Notes: generated by a model not told the origin, from the letters alone. 64,000 nt of DNA from Eublepharis macularius (GCF_028583425.1 NC_072805.1:13216001-13280000); one strand, 5' to 3'. Shown: positions 33,196-46,300, numbered from the stretch's first letter. Numbers and translations: made by a program.

Positions 33196-34388
33196 TGTTC
33201 TTCGTCGTCTACTACATGTTGAAGTACTCTCCTGCCGAATGCTGTGTCTGCTGATGAGTACGTGTGCAGATGATAGTGCTTAACCAAGGTAGAAAGCGAG
33301 GACCAAGTAGCTGCTTTGCATATGTCTTCTATGGAAGCATTTCTTCGAAGAGCAGCGTTGGTCGCAGCACTCCTGGCTGAGTGTGCCATAATTCCAGTCG
33401 GAATGTCGAGTTTCAGGGCCTTGTAGGCCTCCCTGATGCACGACTTGATGCTGTATGCAATCGCCGCTGAGGACATAACGTTGTCCCAGTTTAGGACAGG
33501 AGATGTTAATGAATAGAGAGTCCGTCTGACATATCGAATCCATCCTAATAAGGTAAGTCGTAAGAGTTCTCCGCACATCTAAACTGTGCCAGTCTCGGGT
33601 GTTTTGGGTCTGGGCAAAATGAAGGCAAATTAATTTCTTGCGATCGATGAAATTTTGAATAGGCTTTGGGTAGAAAAGCTGGATCCGTTCTCAGCACCAC
33701 CTTGTCCTTACGGAATATGCACGTCCGGTCGTATAGACAGGGCGCTCATCTCCGAGATACAGCGAGCGGAGGTGATGGCCACCAAAAAGATAGTCTTTAG
33801 TTTCAACCATTTCAGGGAAATGTCTCTCACTGGTTCGAAAGGTGCTCTAGTAAGCGCAGTCAATACCGCATGTAGACGCCAGGTTGGAAATCGGTGTAGC
33901 GTCAAAGGGTTTAGCAAGGTTGCTCCCCTAAGGAACCTGTGAACGTGAGGATGAGATGCAAGGGGTAATCCCTCCGTCACTGGGACGACCGAGCCGATGG
34001 CTGCTACTTGCTTCTTCAGAGTCGTCAGTTTCAGGCCTCTATCCAGAACCTCTTGTAAGAAACCCGGAAAGTTTCTCAAGGAAGACTGTAGAGGGTCCAC
34101 CTTCTTCCACCTACACCATCTGGCAAAGGCTTTCCAGGTTGTGTTGTATATCCTGGTCATGGACTTCTTCCTGGAAGCTAGCAGCGTCTCTATGATCTCC
34201 GACGGGCAGCCTTTACAGCGAAGAGATCCTCTCTCAATTTCCACCCGGTCAAAGACCACCACTCCGGGTGAGGTGCCATAATGGTCCCTGTTGCAGAAGA
34301 TCCGGTTGAACCAGAAGTCGAAGCGGAGGTTCCTCTGACAAGTGTTGCAGAGCTGAGAACCATGGTCTCCGTGGCCACCATGGTGCAA
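33174..34388 (-). pseudogene. DIRS tyrosine recombinase, frameshifted
   Basis: The first part (34388-33708) includes RIYNTTWKAFARWCRWKKVD and HRFLRGATLLNP, matching the core-binding domain, followed by ITSARCISEMSAL, the start of the catalytic domain. The second part (33578-33174) has IPTGIMAHSARSAATNAALR (the HxxR motif) and ICKAATWSSLSTLVKHYHLH with the terminal catalytic Tyr. A frame break of about 130 bp lies between. The stop falls inside the internal complementary region, as in intact DIRS elements. Confidence 0.88.
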
Positions 34389-34399
34389 TCAGGATCACC

Positions 34400-35241
34400 A
34401 TCGCCCACTGCTCCACTATCTTTCTGAGCACCTTGGGGAGTATCGGAAGTGGAGGGAAGGCATACAGGAGACCCTCTGGCCAAGGGGACGTCAGTGCATT
34501 CGTGCCCTCTGCTTCTGGGTGGAAGTACCTCGAGAAAAAGCAGGGGGCTTGACAGTTCAGGTGGGAGGTGAACAGATTTGCCTGAGGCTTCCTGAAGTGG
34601 GCTGAAATGAGGCAGAAAATCTCTCTCTTGAGAGAACATTCTCCCGGGTGAAGGCACTCTCTACTTAGCCAATTCACTTGTATGTTGTGTATACCTTTGA
34701 TGTGCTCTGCCTGGATCAACTGCAGATTGGTCTCCGCCCAGGTGATGATCCTGGAAGCTTCCTGTTGTACCCTTGAAGACCTGGTTCCCCCTTGCTTGTT
34801 GATGTGGGTCTTCACGGCGACACTGACCATGCGAATCAGAACATGATGCTGAGCTATCTGGTCTCTGAAGTGTGTTAACGCCAGATCGATGGCTCTCATT
34901 TCCAGGACATTGATTGGTAATGACCTCTCCATCACGGACCACTGTCCTTGTATCAGAGACCCGTTCAGCGTGGCTCCCCATCCTTTCAGATTGGCGTCCA
35001 TGAATAGCTGAGTGAATTGGGGAGCAAGGAAATTCTTGCTCTGTTGGAGGTTTGCATTGACAGTCCACCACTGTAAGCTCTTCTTGACAACATGAGGGAC
35101 CCGCACTCTGATGGCTTTCTTTTGAGCTATCTGAAATTGGAAAGGTTGAAGTAGACTCTGTGACAGTCTGGTGTGGAAACAGCCCCAGTAAACAGCTTCT
35201 GCATCCGCCATCAAAATCCCCAGAAGCTTCAACAGATCCAT
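34400..35241 (-). pseudogene. DIRS RNase H and adjoining region
   Basis: An open minus-strand frame contains FTQLFMDANLKGWGATLNG (first catalytic Asp), GQWSVMERSLPINVLEMRAI (catalytic Glu), HINKQGGTRSS, HIKGIHNIQVNWLSRE (the usual Asn-x-x-Ala-Asp-x-Leu-Ser-Arg is altered to VNWLSR) and LLYAFPPLPILPKVLRKI. The last phrase is typical of the region after RNase H in DIRS elements. Confidence 0.85.
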
Positions 35242-35299
35242 CAGGAGGGAAGATGGTCGTTTGACAATGGCAGGGACCCTCTGTTTGGTTTTGGCGACC

Positions 35300-35977
35300 T
35301 GCTCCCTGGGTGTCTATTATCAGGCCCAAGTGCTCCAGGCGTTGAGACGGTTGCAGTGAGCACTTGGAAGTATTTATGAGGAAGCCGTGTCTCTCCAGGA
35401 AATGGATCGTAAGTGCTGTGTCCCTGAGAGAGGCTTCTTGAGTGTCCGATCTTATCAGTATATCGTCCAGATATGGGGGTAGATGGAGACCCATTTATCA
35501 AAGCCTGACTATTGGGACGATGAGAAGCTTGGTAAACACCCTTGGCACTGTAGCAAGGCTGAAGGGCATTGCCCAGAACTGGAAGTGCACGTTCTTCACG
35601 CAAAACCTGAGGAACTGACGATGAGACGAGGCTATAGTTACATGCAGGTATGCCTCTGTCAGATCTATCGAGGTGAGGAATTCCCCCTGTTGCAGTGCCT
35701 CTGCAATACCTCTCAACATCTCCATACAAAAGTGGCACAATCTGATGAAGCAGTTCACATATTTCAGGTCTAGAATGGATCTCCAATCCCCGTTCCTCTT
35801 TGGAACCATGAAAAAGATCCAATATACTCCTTTTCCTTTTTCGTTGAGGGGAACTGGTTCCATTGCCTTGATGTCCAGTAAGTGTTGAATGGCTTTGAGT
35901 GTAGCTGCACGTCTAAGTGGATTCTTCTTGAGAGGATACAGACAGGAATTCTGGAGGTAAGGGGTAGGAAGAGGCAC
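35300..35977 (-). pseudogene. DIRS reverse transcriptase, frameshifted
   Basis: From 35977 downward the reading includes LDIKAMEPVP, GVYWIFFMVPKRNGDWRSIL, DLKYVN, LTSIDLTEAYLHV (first catalytic Asp), FLRFCVKNVHFQFWAMPFSL and APRVFTKL-like text (here VPRVFTKL). After a frame change near 35496 it continues PYLDDILIRSDT, the YxDD active-site motif, then INTSKCSLQPSQRLEHLGLI. These motifs in this order are those of DIRS-group reverse transcriptases. At least two frame breaks separate it from RNase H. Confidence 0.85.
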
Positions 35978-36548
35978 TTACTTGGCCTTGCTGATCATCT
36001 TGGATGGAGCTCTGAGCGTCAGAAAGCCGTTTTTGCTGCACTTCTCCCGCCGGGAGATTGGCAAGCACGTCATCCAGTTTTGGTGGGGAAACGTCTGTCG
36101 CGTCTTTTCCTACCGCCGAAGAAGAGCTGCTTCACGCAGCGCTGCTCTCAGTCGACTGACTTTGGTGCGCTGCAGTAGCAGAAGCCCTGAGACAGACGGG
36201 CCCGTTTAGAAGGCTGAGTCTCCACTGTCACCATTTCCTCACCGGGGGGGGGGGGGGGGCTGGCAATCCGAGGGGGTATGCCGACACTGGCTGGGCTTGT
36301 CCCCGCCGCCAGAAGGACGGCTCCATGGGGACGGCCTGTCGTCTTCTCCAAAAAAACTGTCCTCCGAGTCCAATGACTCCTGTGAGGCCATAGATGACTT
36401 CCCTAACCAAGAAGGGAAGGAAAGAACTGGAGAAGTAAAAGGGAGCTGAAGTAAGAAAAGAAGGGAAAAGAGAAGGGCAGTGAGAAAAAAAAGGAACAAG
36501 GCAACAGAGCTAGCCTAGCAGAGAACAGCTCTCCTCGAAGGCAGGAAC

Positions 36549-36672
36549 AGAACTGAGGAGAGAGGGTGGTCCCACACACTCCAAAGGAAGAGGAAGAAGA
36601 TTCAACTTCCTGCCTCCCCGACTGGATAGTGGGAATCACCCAAGATGTCCTCCATCTCAGAGGGAGAAGAAC
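36549..36672 (-). repeat. DIRS inverted terminal repeat, high-coordinate copy
   Basis: GTGGTCCCACACACTCCAAA, CAACTTCCTGCCTCCCCGAC and AATCACCCAAGATGTCCTCC are the complement of the repeat at 32818-32937. This end lies only about 570 bp from the SF3B3 stop codon. Confidence 0.85.
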
Positions 36673-36726
36673 TGGTCAGAACGATCATGGGAAAATATGC
36701 AAGGCAACAAGTTTATCAACCAGGCT

Positions 36727-36732
36727 TTTAAT
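36727..36732 (-). promoter_or_regulatory. SF3B3: Candidate SF3B3 polyadenylation signal ATTAAA
   Basis: TTTAAT on the + strand is ATTAAA on the coding strand, 510 bases after the SF3B3 stop and just before the DIRS element end. No AATAAA is visible between it and the stop codon. A shorter-than-usual signal or a distal site cannot be excluded. Confidence 0.5.
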
Positions 36733-37241
36733 TAATGTGCTACAGTCTTTATGAAAAATCTAAACCTGGCCCAGATGAGCCATCTCTTCAACAAACAAGA
36801 GCTTAATGTTGTATGAAACTGTATTTACAAACATGCACAGATCAAAGACTACAAGGTTTCCCAGATACTGGCCACGGGAGCAAGAGGGCAAAGGCCACCA
36901 TCCCCATCCTACCTGCGTTTCAACACTCAAAAACTCCAAAAGGACTTACACTGTGGGTTTCACTTTGATGAGAAGAACGAACCAAGGCAGGAAGCAGAAG
37001 TAGCTAGTCAACTGTTCACAGAAAGGAGCTGAAGACGTCTGGAACACTCTTTAAGGGGGGAGGGGTCAAATGTGGGCCTCTTACGGAGAGCCCAACCCCC
37101 ACCTAGAATGGCATGTACAAAATATGCTTATGACAAATTGAGACAATCCAGCCAGAAGGGGAGGACAGAGGTGGGGATGGTATTCTCCACAATGCATCTT
37201 TGGAACAAAAAACCTAGTCAAGTCCCAGAATGTACTCCTGC
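36733..37241 (-). other. SF3B3: SF3B3 3' untranslated region (predicted)
   Basis: Sequence between the stop codon and the candidate ATTAAA. No open frame or repeat is recognised. The length assumes the proximal signal is used. Confidence 0.5.
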
Positions 37242-37382
37242 TTAGAAAGCATATCGAGTGCGGATATCCTCTAGCTTCTTGGACACCTCAGGTGGGGTCC
37301 TGTCCAGCTCTTCAGACACATTCTTCTGTTTGTTGGGTTCCATGGAGTTAAACTGCTCACACAGATCCCCATCAATGACATT
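37242..37382 (-). CDS. SF3B3: SF3B3 last exon (residues ~1172-1217)
   Basis: Acceptor CTAG before AATGTC. It reads [40 protein letters not shown] and RTRYAF, then TAA at 37244-37242. This is the conserved C-terminal helical end that packs under the propellers. Confidence 0.98.
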   Translation of the reverse strand, partial: NVIDGDLCEQFNSMEPNKQKNVSEELDRTPPEVSKKLEDIRTRYAF

Positions 37383-40300
37383 CTAGTGGGAGGAAGAAGG
37401 TGCCTGTTTTAGAATTGGTACGTTCCACAGGAAGGGAATTACTACATTGGCAAAAGCACCAGGGCAGGTTATTGTAGACCACAAAACCTGGCAGATGCAA
37501 AGGAAGGGCAGAAAACAGGGTTTGCCAGCAAACTCCCAAAGTGCAAAAAACCACTTGTCAATCAAGGGTCAACCGTGTGTAGAAGGACTCCTTTCTAAGT
37601 GAAAATGCCAGAGACTGAATATGGAGCCTTCTGCTTGCAAAACATAGGCTCGATCAGGGAGCTATGGTCCCTCTCACTTGCCTGGAGGGCCACAGGGGAG
37701 AGGAGGAGAGCCATTAGGTCCAAAATCCACCCCCCCCATGCTGATCAGCACAGACCCAGACCTACCTTTACAGGGAAGTAATAGGAACGGAAGCTGAGGT
37801 GGTCCCTTCCACAGAGAGGAGGATGCTCAGACCGGAGATGCATCTCAACATGCTGGAAGAAGTCATGATCCTGAACAGAGCAAAACACAATGAAGGAACA
37901 GTTTTGCAAGAAGTCACAGAGATATAAGAGAACTCAAGAGGAGAGAATATGCCCAGCTCCACTCTTCTCTTGCTGTGCCCAAGTTCGGCTCTGGTTCTCT
38001 TCCTGCACAGGAGGATGGATTTGGGAAAGCTGGTAATAGATTTTGTGAAGGAAAAATATTTGAGACTGAGAAATACTCGTTTAAATATTAAACAGCTCTT
38101 CTTCCCTGAAAAATTGTACTTATTTTTATTGCCCTTCCACGGAAGTATAAAGAGCAGAACAGTGGCCCTGAAATCAGATCAGAAAAGGCCTTTTAAAATC
38201 ACCCGAGTACTGAAAAACATTTTTTTTTAATGTTGGGAATAAGCACAAGTGCTCTCTCTCTCTCTCTCTCTCTCTCTGCATGTGCAACATAAAAAGCAAG
38301 AAAAGAAAAAACTTAATATCTTAGCCTGACAAACTCAGTATTTAGAGTTAACATTTTAATGTATGCAGTTCACATCATCCACATCATTTAAAAAAATAAG
38401 GAACCTCTTCAATACTAGCATGCTTTGTTTAAAAAACTAATTACATGACACAAAAAAGGCTTGATTTTAAAGGGATTTCTTTTTTATACTGCAAAAACTG
38501 CATAAAACAAAAAGGGGAAACAACTTTCTGTTGACATTTTGAAACAATTCTGGAAGAACCCCTGATTCCAACATCATGGGCTGTACTCCAGTAAGTATTT
38601 CCAGTAATATGGAAGGTCAAAATTCAGGGAGAATTTTGGCAGAAGATTTTGTAACCACCACTATCTATAGGCTCCAGGTCAGCCTGGAGGGTTGGCACAA
38701 CCCAAGTGACCTCTTCCGTCAACTCTAAACCTGAAAACAAAAAGCATTTTAAAATGTAAGCCACTTTACGTTGGACAGGCAAATCTGGTATGGTTTATAG
38801 CACCACTGAGCTGTATTTGAGCTCTGCTCCAAATGGCTATATTAGCACAACCATCCTCTTTAATGCCAGAGGAAGTGGCTGGCACTTATGCCCACAAAAG
38901 CTGCCAGGGATCAGATGCCGCATGTGGAAGAGCCGCAGCAGGCAGGCCAAGAGGCCCAGGCACAGCCTCCCTGGCGATGTGGAATAAAACCAAACTGAAG
39001 CCACAACTGCAGTAAAACAAAGCTGAGAGCACCCAGGAGAAGCCTCCCCTTCCGTTGAGGCTCGAACAGTTCAGTGGAGCAAGATGAGAACCACCTGCCT
39101 CCCTGTTCTTACTTCGTGTGATGTGAATGGGACTAGGATGCCGATGCCTCCTGACAAGGTGGTGTAGACAAGGGACTCAGACCCCCCCGGGATCAGCGTG
39201 GTCCTCTGCAGAGATAGCACTGTTTCTCCAACATGGTAGTTCATGATCACCTCTGCCTGAAAGTCAGACAAGCGGCGCTTCAGTGGACAGCTGTGGCACA
39301 CCTCCTATGCATAGGCCACCCCTTGAAATAAGCCACCCCAGATGCATGCAGTCTTTCAGGGGAGCAAAAGCTGCCAGGGAATCTGTCCGTAGCAGCAGCA
39401 GAGGAGCACATGCATTTTCAAAAGGCTTTTCCTGGCCACAGATGAAAGGCAAAGCCCTGCAGAGGCTCCTGCTGCTCTCACTCCTGAAACCAGGCTCCAC
39501 ATGATTTTTGCATTTTTTAAAACACTGCAAAAATAAAAGCATGCTGCTCTCATCAATACCTGGCAACTGCCCATCCAGGAAGAACCGCCCCCTCCACACA
39601 GAACGCTTCCTGCCCCCCCCCCAGTCACCTTCTGCGAGGCTCCGTTGAGAAGCCCCCTGTCCCACAGAGCCTTGTTGCCAGTCGGGTCTTCATCCACCTC
39701 GTCGTTCGTGTTGGGAGGCAGCCTCACCTACGTCGGGGGATAAACCGATATGAGGCCCACAGCAAGCAAGGGCAAGAGGTCGCCAGGTGCGCACGGAAAA
39801 TCACTCAAGAAGGTGCAGCAAGAACAGGCCTCCCTCAAGCCAGCAGAAGCCAAGGCCTTGCTGGCTCACAGCTGGGCAACAGCAAAGGGCCTGGCAATCC
39901 CCCAGCACCCCCCCCCCTTTCTCATAGTGGACATCCCATGGAAATGACAGCAGCACAACAGAGAGCTCTTCCCACCCAGCCTCATGGCAAGACTCACCAC
40001 ACAGATGTTGCCAAATTTGTCGGCTCCGGCCACAGTGTCGTAGTCCAGGAGGCAGGCAGTGGTGACCCAGCGCGGATGGGTGTCATCTGCAAAGATGATG
40101 AGCTGGTTCTCGTTCCTCTTGTAGCGCACCCAGATGAAGCTCTCCTGGACGTCTGAAACGATCACCCGGTGCCCAATGGTCTGGATCCCACAGATGTAGT
40201 TGGCAATGTGCTTGTGCAAAGGAAAGCAAGCCAGACTTACGAATAAAGACCGTGAAGGGGACTAGATCACAAGAGCCTGCTGAATGCACCTTCTGCCCTG

Positions 40301-43300
40301 GGTGGGGAGGTTCCCAAATTCCATTCCTGACCCACCCCCACACCATACAAAGGGCACCCAAACAATGTTGCTGTCTAGGCTCAAGGCTAGCCCTTATGGC
40401 TGGGCAGACAGCAAGGAAACGACTTCTCTGGACGGTGTGTGGTTTCTCTGGACCCTCTTTCTACATATGCTGGCCCCCAGCCCCAGTCCTGGCACTCCCA
40501 AGTCAGGAACCACCTCTGCAGGAGACATTCTCAAGTTTTAAGGAGAGCCAAGGACAGAACAGGAAAACCTCCCTGTATGTCTTTCTGCACTAAAGTTTAC
40601 TAGACAGCAGGAAGTTGGGATCAGCAACTGAAGTGGAAGTACTTGGATGTGACAGCCACTCAGTTCCTAATAATGATATTCCATTTATATGCCACCCTGC
40701 GCTCAGAGCAGTTTATAAAGTATGTTATTATTATCCCCACAACAAACACCCTGTGAGGTGAGTGGGGCTGAGAGAGAGCCGAGAAGCTGTGATTGACCCA
40801 AGGCCACCCAGCTGGCTTCAAGTGGGGAATCAAACCTATTTCTCCAGATTAGAGTCCCGCACTCTTAGCCACTACACCAAGCTGGCTCTCAGCATTCTGT
40901 GCACAGAATTCCAACATCATGTCTCCAAAGTGCTGCTTCAGTGTTCCCTTCAGCTCTGGAGATCTGCATATGCCCCGCCTTGCAAAGCGAGGAGGAGGAG
41001 GTGGAACCCAGTGTTAAAAGGATATCCTCCACTGGTGGAGAAAGGAAAGCAGCTGTGGCACACGCCCACACTGTTTGGTAGATGAACAACAGTAACTAAT
41101 GTGCAGGCAGAGGCAGCAATGAAAACCAAAGCAGCCCTTCCTGTCCTGCTTCCTTTCGCTTGTGTCAAGGAAGGAAAAACAAAGTGGGCGGAACAATAAC
41201 CTGCCCTTCAGGCTCCCCAGTTCAAGGACCAAAGGCAATACCTTGTTTTCACATTTTCGGAGCAGCTTCTTCTTGCCCAAGTCATAGACACGCAACAGTT
41301 TTCCCACACCGATTAGCACTCGGCCTTGGAAGGGGGCAATAGCTGCAGGAACCTCCTCTACTGGGGTCTGAACAGGAGAAGTGGGTATTAGACAACCGGG
41401 ACAGACTCATGCCAAGGACTGCGGCAAAACCAACTCAAAGCTTTTGACAGCCAACTCCTTCCTATGAGTATGGGCAGGGAAACACCCTCAGCGCACTAGC
41501 AGGGGAAGCAGAGAGCCCACTGGCAGGCTGTAGGAGCCTCAGAGCCACCAGCGGTCTGAAGACTGATGCTGCTACTGTAGAATAACAGACCATCCTTCCC
41601 ATTCACAATGCAGAAGGGAGAAGGCAGCTAGTCAAGCCCCAGCGGAGTCCCTCTTCTCAACAGCCTGCCTCCAGCAGACAGAGAACCGATTTCCCAAACG
41701 TCTGGATAGTGTCAAATAAGCCAAATTCAGATTTTGCAGCTGACTCAAGAACTTCTTTGGTAGATAGGATATAAATCTTTCTATATACAATCACATGCAG
41801 TTGCCTTCTACAAGGTCAGACCATTAGTCCTTCTAGTCTGACTTAGTGGTGGATCTCTGCATTTCAAGTGCAGTTTGAGTGGCAGATGCAGACACCCTCC
41901 CTTACGCAGCAGCAACAGCGTGCCTCAAACCCGGACTAGGCGAAAGCAACATGCGAACAGAGGAGGCGGGACCCTGCCCAGTGCTCTGCCGCTTCTAAGG
42001 AAGGCTGGCGGTTACTCTTTCCCGTGCCGCCACCCCACCCTGCCCAGCTCCATCAGGCACTTACTTACCTTGTGCAAGAACTCCAGCTTCTCTCCACTGT
42101 TTACCAGCTTGTAGGTGTAGACGAACCCTCCGGCGACTGAGCGGGGATTCAGGATCAGGTCCTTCGCCACTCCCACCAGGACATGCCAGTCATCACCAGT
42201 GTTGCCAAAGCGGCACACAGCCACACTGAGAACGAGACAATCCAGAGCGTGACTGGAAAAGGGATCAACAGATCTGCCTCTTCTGGGCAGACCCAGCAAA
42301 GGATCCTTTCGAAGAAAAAAAGGGAGGAAGAGGATTTCTGGAAAGCCTCAGCGCTTTGTACGGGACAGAAACACCATTGTTAAACACAAACAACAGACAG
42401 GTGCCTGGACTGTCCGTTACTCTATCATGATCCAATTGTGCTGAATGTTCTCAGGGGGGGAAATATGCAGTTTGCTCTTTTGAATGGACACAGCTACCGT
42501 CTGACGGCAACGCCAGGAATCGTTCTGTGACTGATGCATTTACCGGGCATGCTCAGACAAGTCGTACGCTCCAGTCAGCCATTCAGCACAAGGGGCGGTA
42601 TTCAAAGAGGCCCTTCCCTTCCGTGGCACGGGCTCCTCCTTACCTAAAGGCAGCTTCATTCTGCTCCAGCTGGACTAGATCCAAAGTGTTGCCCTGGATG
42701 GGGTTCATCACCCTGACGACTGATGCCCACTGCCCGTTTCCTGCCTTTGGGGCACCAAAGATAGACTCCGGAAGGTTCTCATTCAGAAATGCTGCCGCCA
42801 TCTCTGCAGCCAGCTCCCTCTCATCCTCCCCTGCAGCTTCTACCATTTCCTATGATATGGAGGAATCAAACACACACACGCGATGTTCAAATTACAGTGA
42901 ACAAATCACCACTTTCTATGACACTCTTACACAAAGGATCAGAGAAGAGCAGTCTGACCAAAAAGCCAATAAGGTTACACCGAAGTAATCAGTGCATTGG
43001 CAAAGAGCGACGTTTTGTCCAGAAAGAACAGCAGGGTAGAATGCCAGAGTATTTTCGTGTGATGCCTTAGAGCATGAACCCTCTGGGAAAGCAGAGAGAA
43101 TACAGAACAGGGTGAAAGGTACTCTTTATCATCCCTATAGAAGAAGCCAGAGCTGTCTGCATTCAGCCAACTGCATGCGACTGCCTACACACACACCTCC
43201 TTGCTTTGTGCCGTAACCTCCAGCCACAGCACTCGCTTATTAGAGAGATTCACCATCCTCCACGTGAGCCTGGCACACCCCAATCTGCCAGGTGGGGAAT

Positions 43301-46300
43301 TCAAAAGGCAGCAACATCACTGGTGGTCAGGAAGCATCTTCCTCCAGGCAACCTTCATTTAAGGCCAAGTCAGGGAGGTGGGGGAGTCTTGCATCCTCCC
43401 AGAGAACCTCTGTCTCATTCAGAAGGAAGCCCTCAGTGCCTCCCAGAGTCTCACAGGCTGTGCCTTCCTTCAAGGGGAGGACAGGGCTGAAAGACAGTGC
43501 CTCCTCGGCAGGTGAGTGAACAACCCTGAGGGGGAACTCTCAACTTCTCGTCACATTCCAGGCTTCTGAAGCATCTCCTGGTTCAACGCAATACAAATCC
43601 TCTAGGAAAGTGGAATCCACGACTTACACTGAGCTGTGAAATGACAGGAAGTACTCCAAATTGGACATTCCTGATCAGGCAGTCAGAAGGTATGACATTA
43701 AAGTTAGGCAACACGTACCCCTCTCGCCAAGGTTACCAACGATATATCCAGAAGCAGTTCCCTCCGCAAGAAGTCAAGGAACACTTGGCTTTGCCAGCTG
43801 ACATGACCATGAGTGCTAAGGGGCCTTTGCCATAAAAGGAGCCAGCAAAGGAACTGGAAAGATTTGCCCCCTCCCCGCCCCCCACCAGCATCATATAGCC
43901 TGCATGGAGTCTACCAGCACAGTGTTGAAGCAAACAGAACTCCGGGTCATAGAATCTAGCGGTCACTGCTCTTCCGTTGGCACACAGGAGCATTCCCTTT
44001 ACCTCCGCCATCTGCTGCTTCCGCTGGGCTTTTGTGGCCTCTGTGTAAGCATTGTGGTCAGTCTCAATGATGATCAAGTTGTTACTCTCGGGGTGAATGA
44101 CAAACTTCCTGGGAGTGTATTGCAAGGGGAAGGCCACTTGGTTGAAGACTGCTCCAAGCTTCTCTAATGCCAGAATTCTATGGGATCAAAAATGTGATCA
44201 GAAGTTAGCAGAAGGACTCACACTCACTCACTCAACGTGTTGCTTCCAGCCAGTCGGTACAGTCTAGTTGCAATTTACTGACACTATACTCACCATTATG
44301 CAAACAGAATTTAAAAAGTTCCTTTCAAAGAAAACTGAGGGGGCCATCCCTAAATGAGACTGTCCAACTATTCATGAGACATGCTTAAGGAAACTAGCAT
44401 GGTTCTACCCCTCTGAGTAAGCGGCAGAGCTAACTCTACAGAATACTCTCCTCCGATGAAGCAGAACTAAAAGAAAAGCTTCTATTTTTAAAACAGGTAG
44501 CTGTGTTAATCTGTCTGTAGCCAGAGAAAAAAAGAGTCCAGTAGCAACTAAATTGTTGCAGAGTATGAGCTTTCGTGAGTCACAGCCCACTTCAGATACA
44601 GCGAGAACGTGAGTCCATCTGTCCTTGTATCTTGGGGAGTGGAGTGATTTTAGAGGCTGACAAACCATCGCCCCACCCCCACCCCGGCAACCAATGCAAG
44701 TTCCTTGATAGGCAGTCAACTATGGTGCTAAGATGAATTTGGCAGTTAATACGATCCTGGACGTTTTCTACCAAGTAATGGGAACCTTGCCCCACTCCTA
44801 CAACAGAGGGCATAAGCAGGTTTATTTTACAATTATTTTACAAGGTCCTGCTGGTACCTACAAGTGCCAGGCAACCCCCATGCAATATTGAAGACCAGTG
44901 CCCACCACACTCTGAAATCAGAACCAATGACTGGGGAGTGGAGCTGGGAAATTAGGGGTGCTATTTGAGAAACACTTGACAGCCATAAAGGAAAAGCAGA
45001 GGAGTAATTTGAGCCTTCACCAACTGTGCCATTTCACACTTGCCTAGCCATCAGTGGTGTGTAAAAGTCCCCTCCAAGTGACTGACTAGGTGTGCCTGAA
45101 TGACACACAGGGGCTGCATGCGCAGCTGTCTGCAAAGGAGACCACACTGAACCAACTTCACATTGTAGAGGATTCTGACATGTTGTTACTGCATACGTAG
45201 ATCTCTCCAAATACCAAGTCCCCTGCTGGCACAGCAGTTGGGGACAGAAAGTAGATTTATGCTGGTCCCAGTTACTCTTCCCCCTCCCCTCCCTTTCCAC
45301 CGATACATACCTCAGTGTGTTTGTGGAGATGGCAACAATGCCCTCTGGACACTGTTCAGAGGCAAAGCCAGAAGCAAACTCCAATGTCTCGTATGAGAGA
45401 GGGGTCAAGTGGAAGCGGGACTGGTAGGAATAGCTCAGCCATGAGCGACTTGACATGGCCAGCACCTAGACCAGGAGGACAGAGAGCAAATTCAGCTGGA
45501 AGCAAGAGGCAAGCCATCTCAACCAAACATTGTGTACGAAAGACGTCTGCCCAAGGCCCTCCCCTCGGCCAACCCAGCAGAGCCCAAAAGCAAAAACCAT
45601 GATGCTGGCAATCCACCAACACATCTCCAAAACCAGAAGCAGGAGAGAAATTTCTGGATGAACTTCAACATATTCTAACCAGTATGCCAAGGACATGCCT
45701 TACAACTTTATCACCAAATGCTGCCAGATTGAAAACCTGAATGAACACAATGAAATCAGCAAAGCAGTGCTCAGTAGCCACAAACTAGGGAAGGAGGAAA
45801 AAAGCCTGCCAGGTTAGCCATGATTCTTGCTTCTTGGAGCCAATTCAGTGTGCATTATTCTGCTTCCCCAGGTACATGAGATAATTTTTGCGTTACATGG
45901 GCATTAAGACCTGGGGTATCCCTAAATTAATTTCTCCTTCAGCCATGAACTCACTGTTGTACTTAGGAAAGATGCTCAGCCACAGCCCACCAATTATGAG
46001 GATAAGACTTCTTAAACATTCTAAAGGGCTGATGGAAGGATTTCAAGTATAACCTATCTGAAGTACTTTGAACATTCAGCAAAATTAGTATATAAGACTT
46101 GAACAGTACAACTGGCAAAAAAATTAGAATTTGTTCTGGTCACAGAATTACTGACAGTTCAGGAACATGGAGACAACAGACACACCATACAAAGGGCACA
46201 AAACTGGGACACAGGACTTGCACTGACTGACACACCACCATGACAAGTTCTAGTTTAAGCACTTTTCCAACCACACAAAATCTGCCCACACACAGCCAAG

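Larger units (their letters stand above)
32795..36672 (-). mobile_element. DIRS-type tyrosine-recombinase retrotransposon, degenerate, with ITRs and ICR
   Basis: In minus-strand order the element shows an inverted terminal repeat, a shortened leader where gag would lie, reverse transcriptase, RNase H and tyrosine recombinase, then an internal complementary region and the opposite terminal repeat. The terminal repeats are about 120 bp (36672-36549 and 32818-32937, inverted). The 58-bp segment 33138-33195 is the reverse complement of 32795-32852 with one mismatch, which is the DIRS hallmark allowing a circular intermediate. There is no target duplication, as expected for recombinase-mediated integration. 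Several frameshifts make it non-functional. At about 3.9 kb it is shorter than typical vertebrate DIRS elements, mainly through loss of gag. Confidence 0.88.

Noticed and set aside
34190-34657. Other minus-strand frames across the DIRS element
   Set aside because: They are alternative frames of the RT, RNase H and recombinase regions and lack the conserved motifs.
42527-42988. Plus-strand 153-codon frame over an SF3B3 exon
   Set aside because: It is the antisense shadow of the exon 42644-42849 and its introns.
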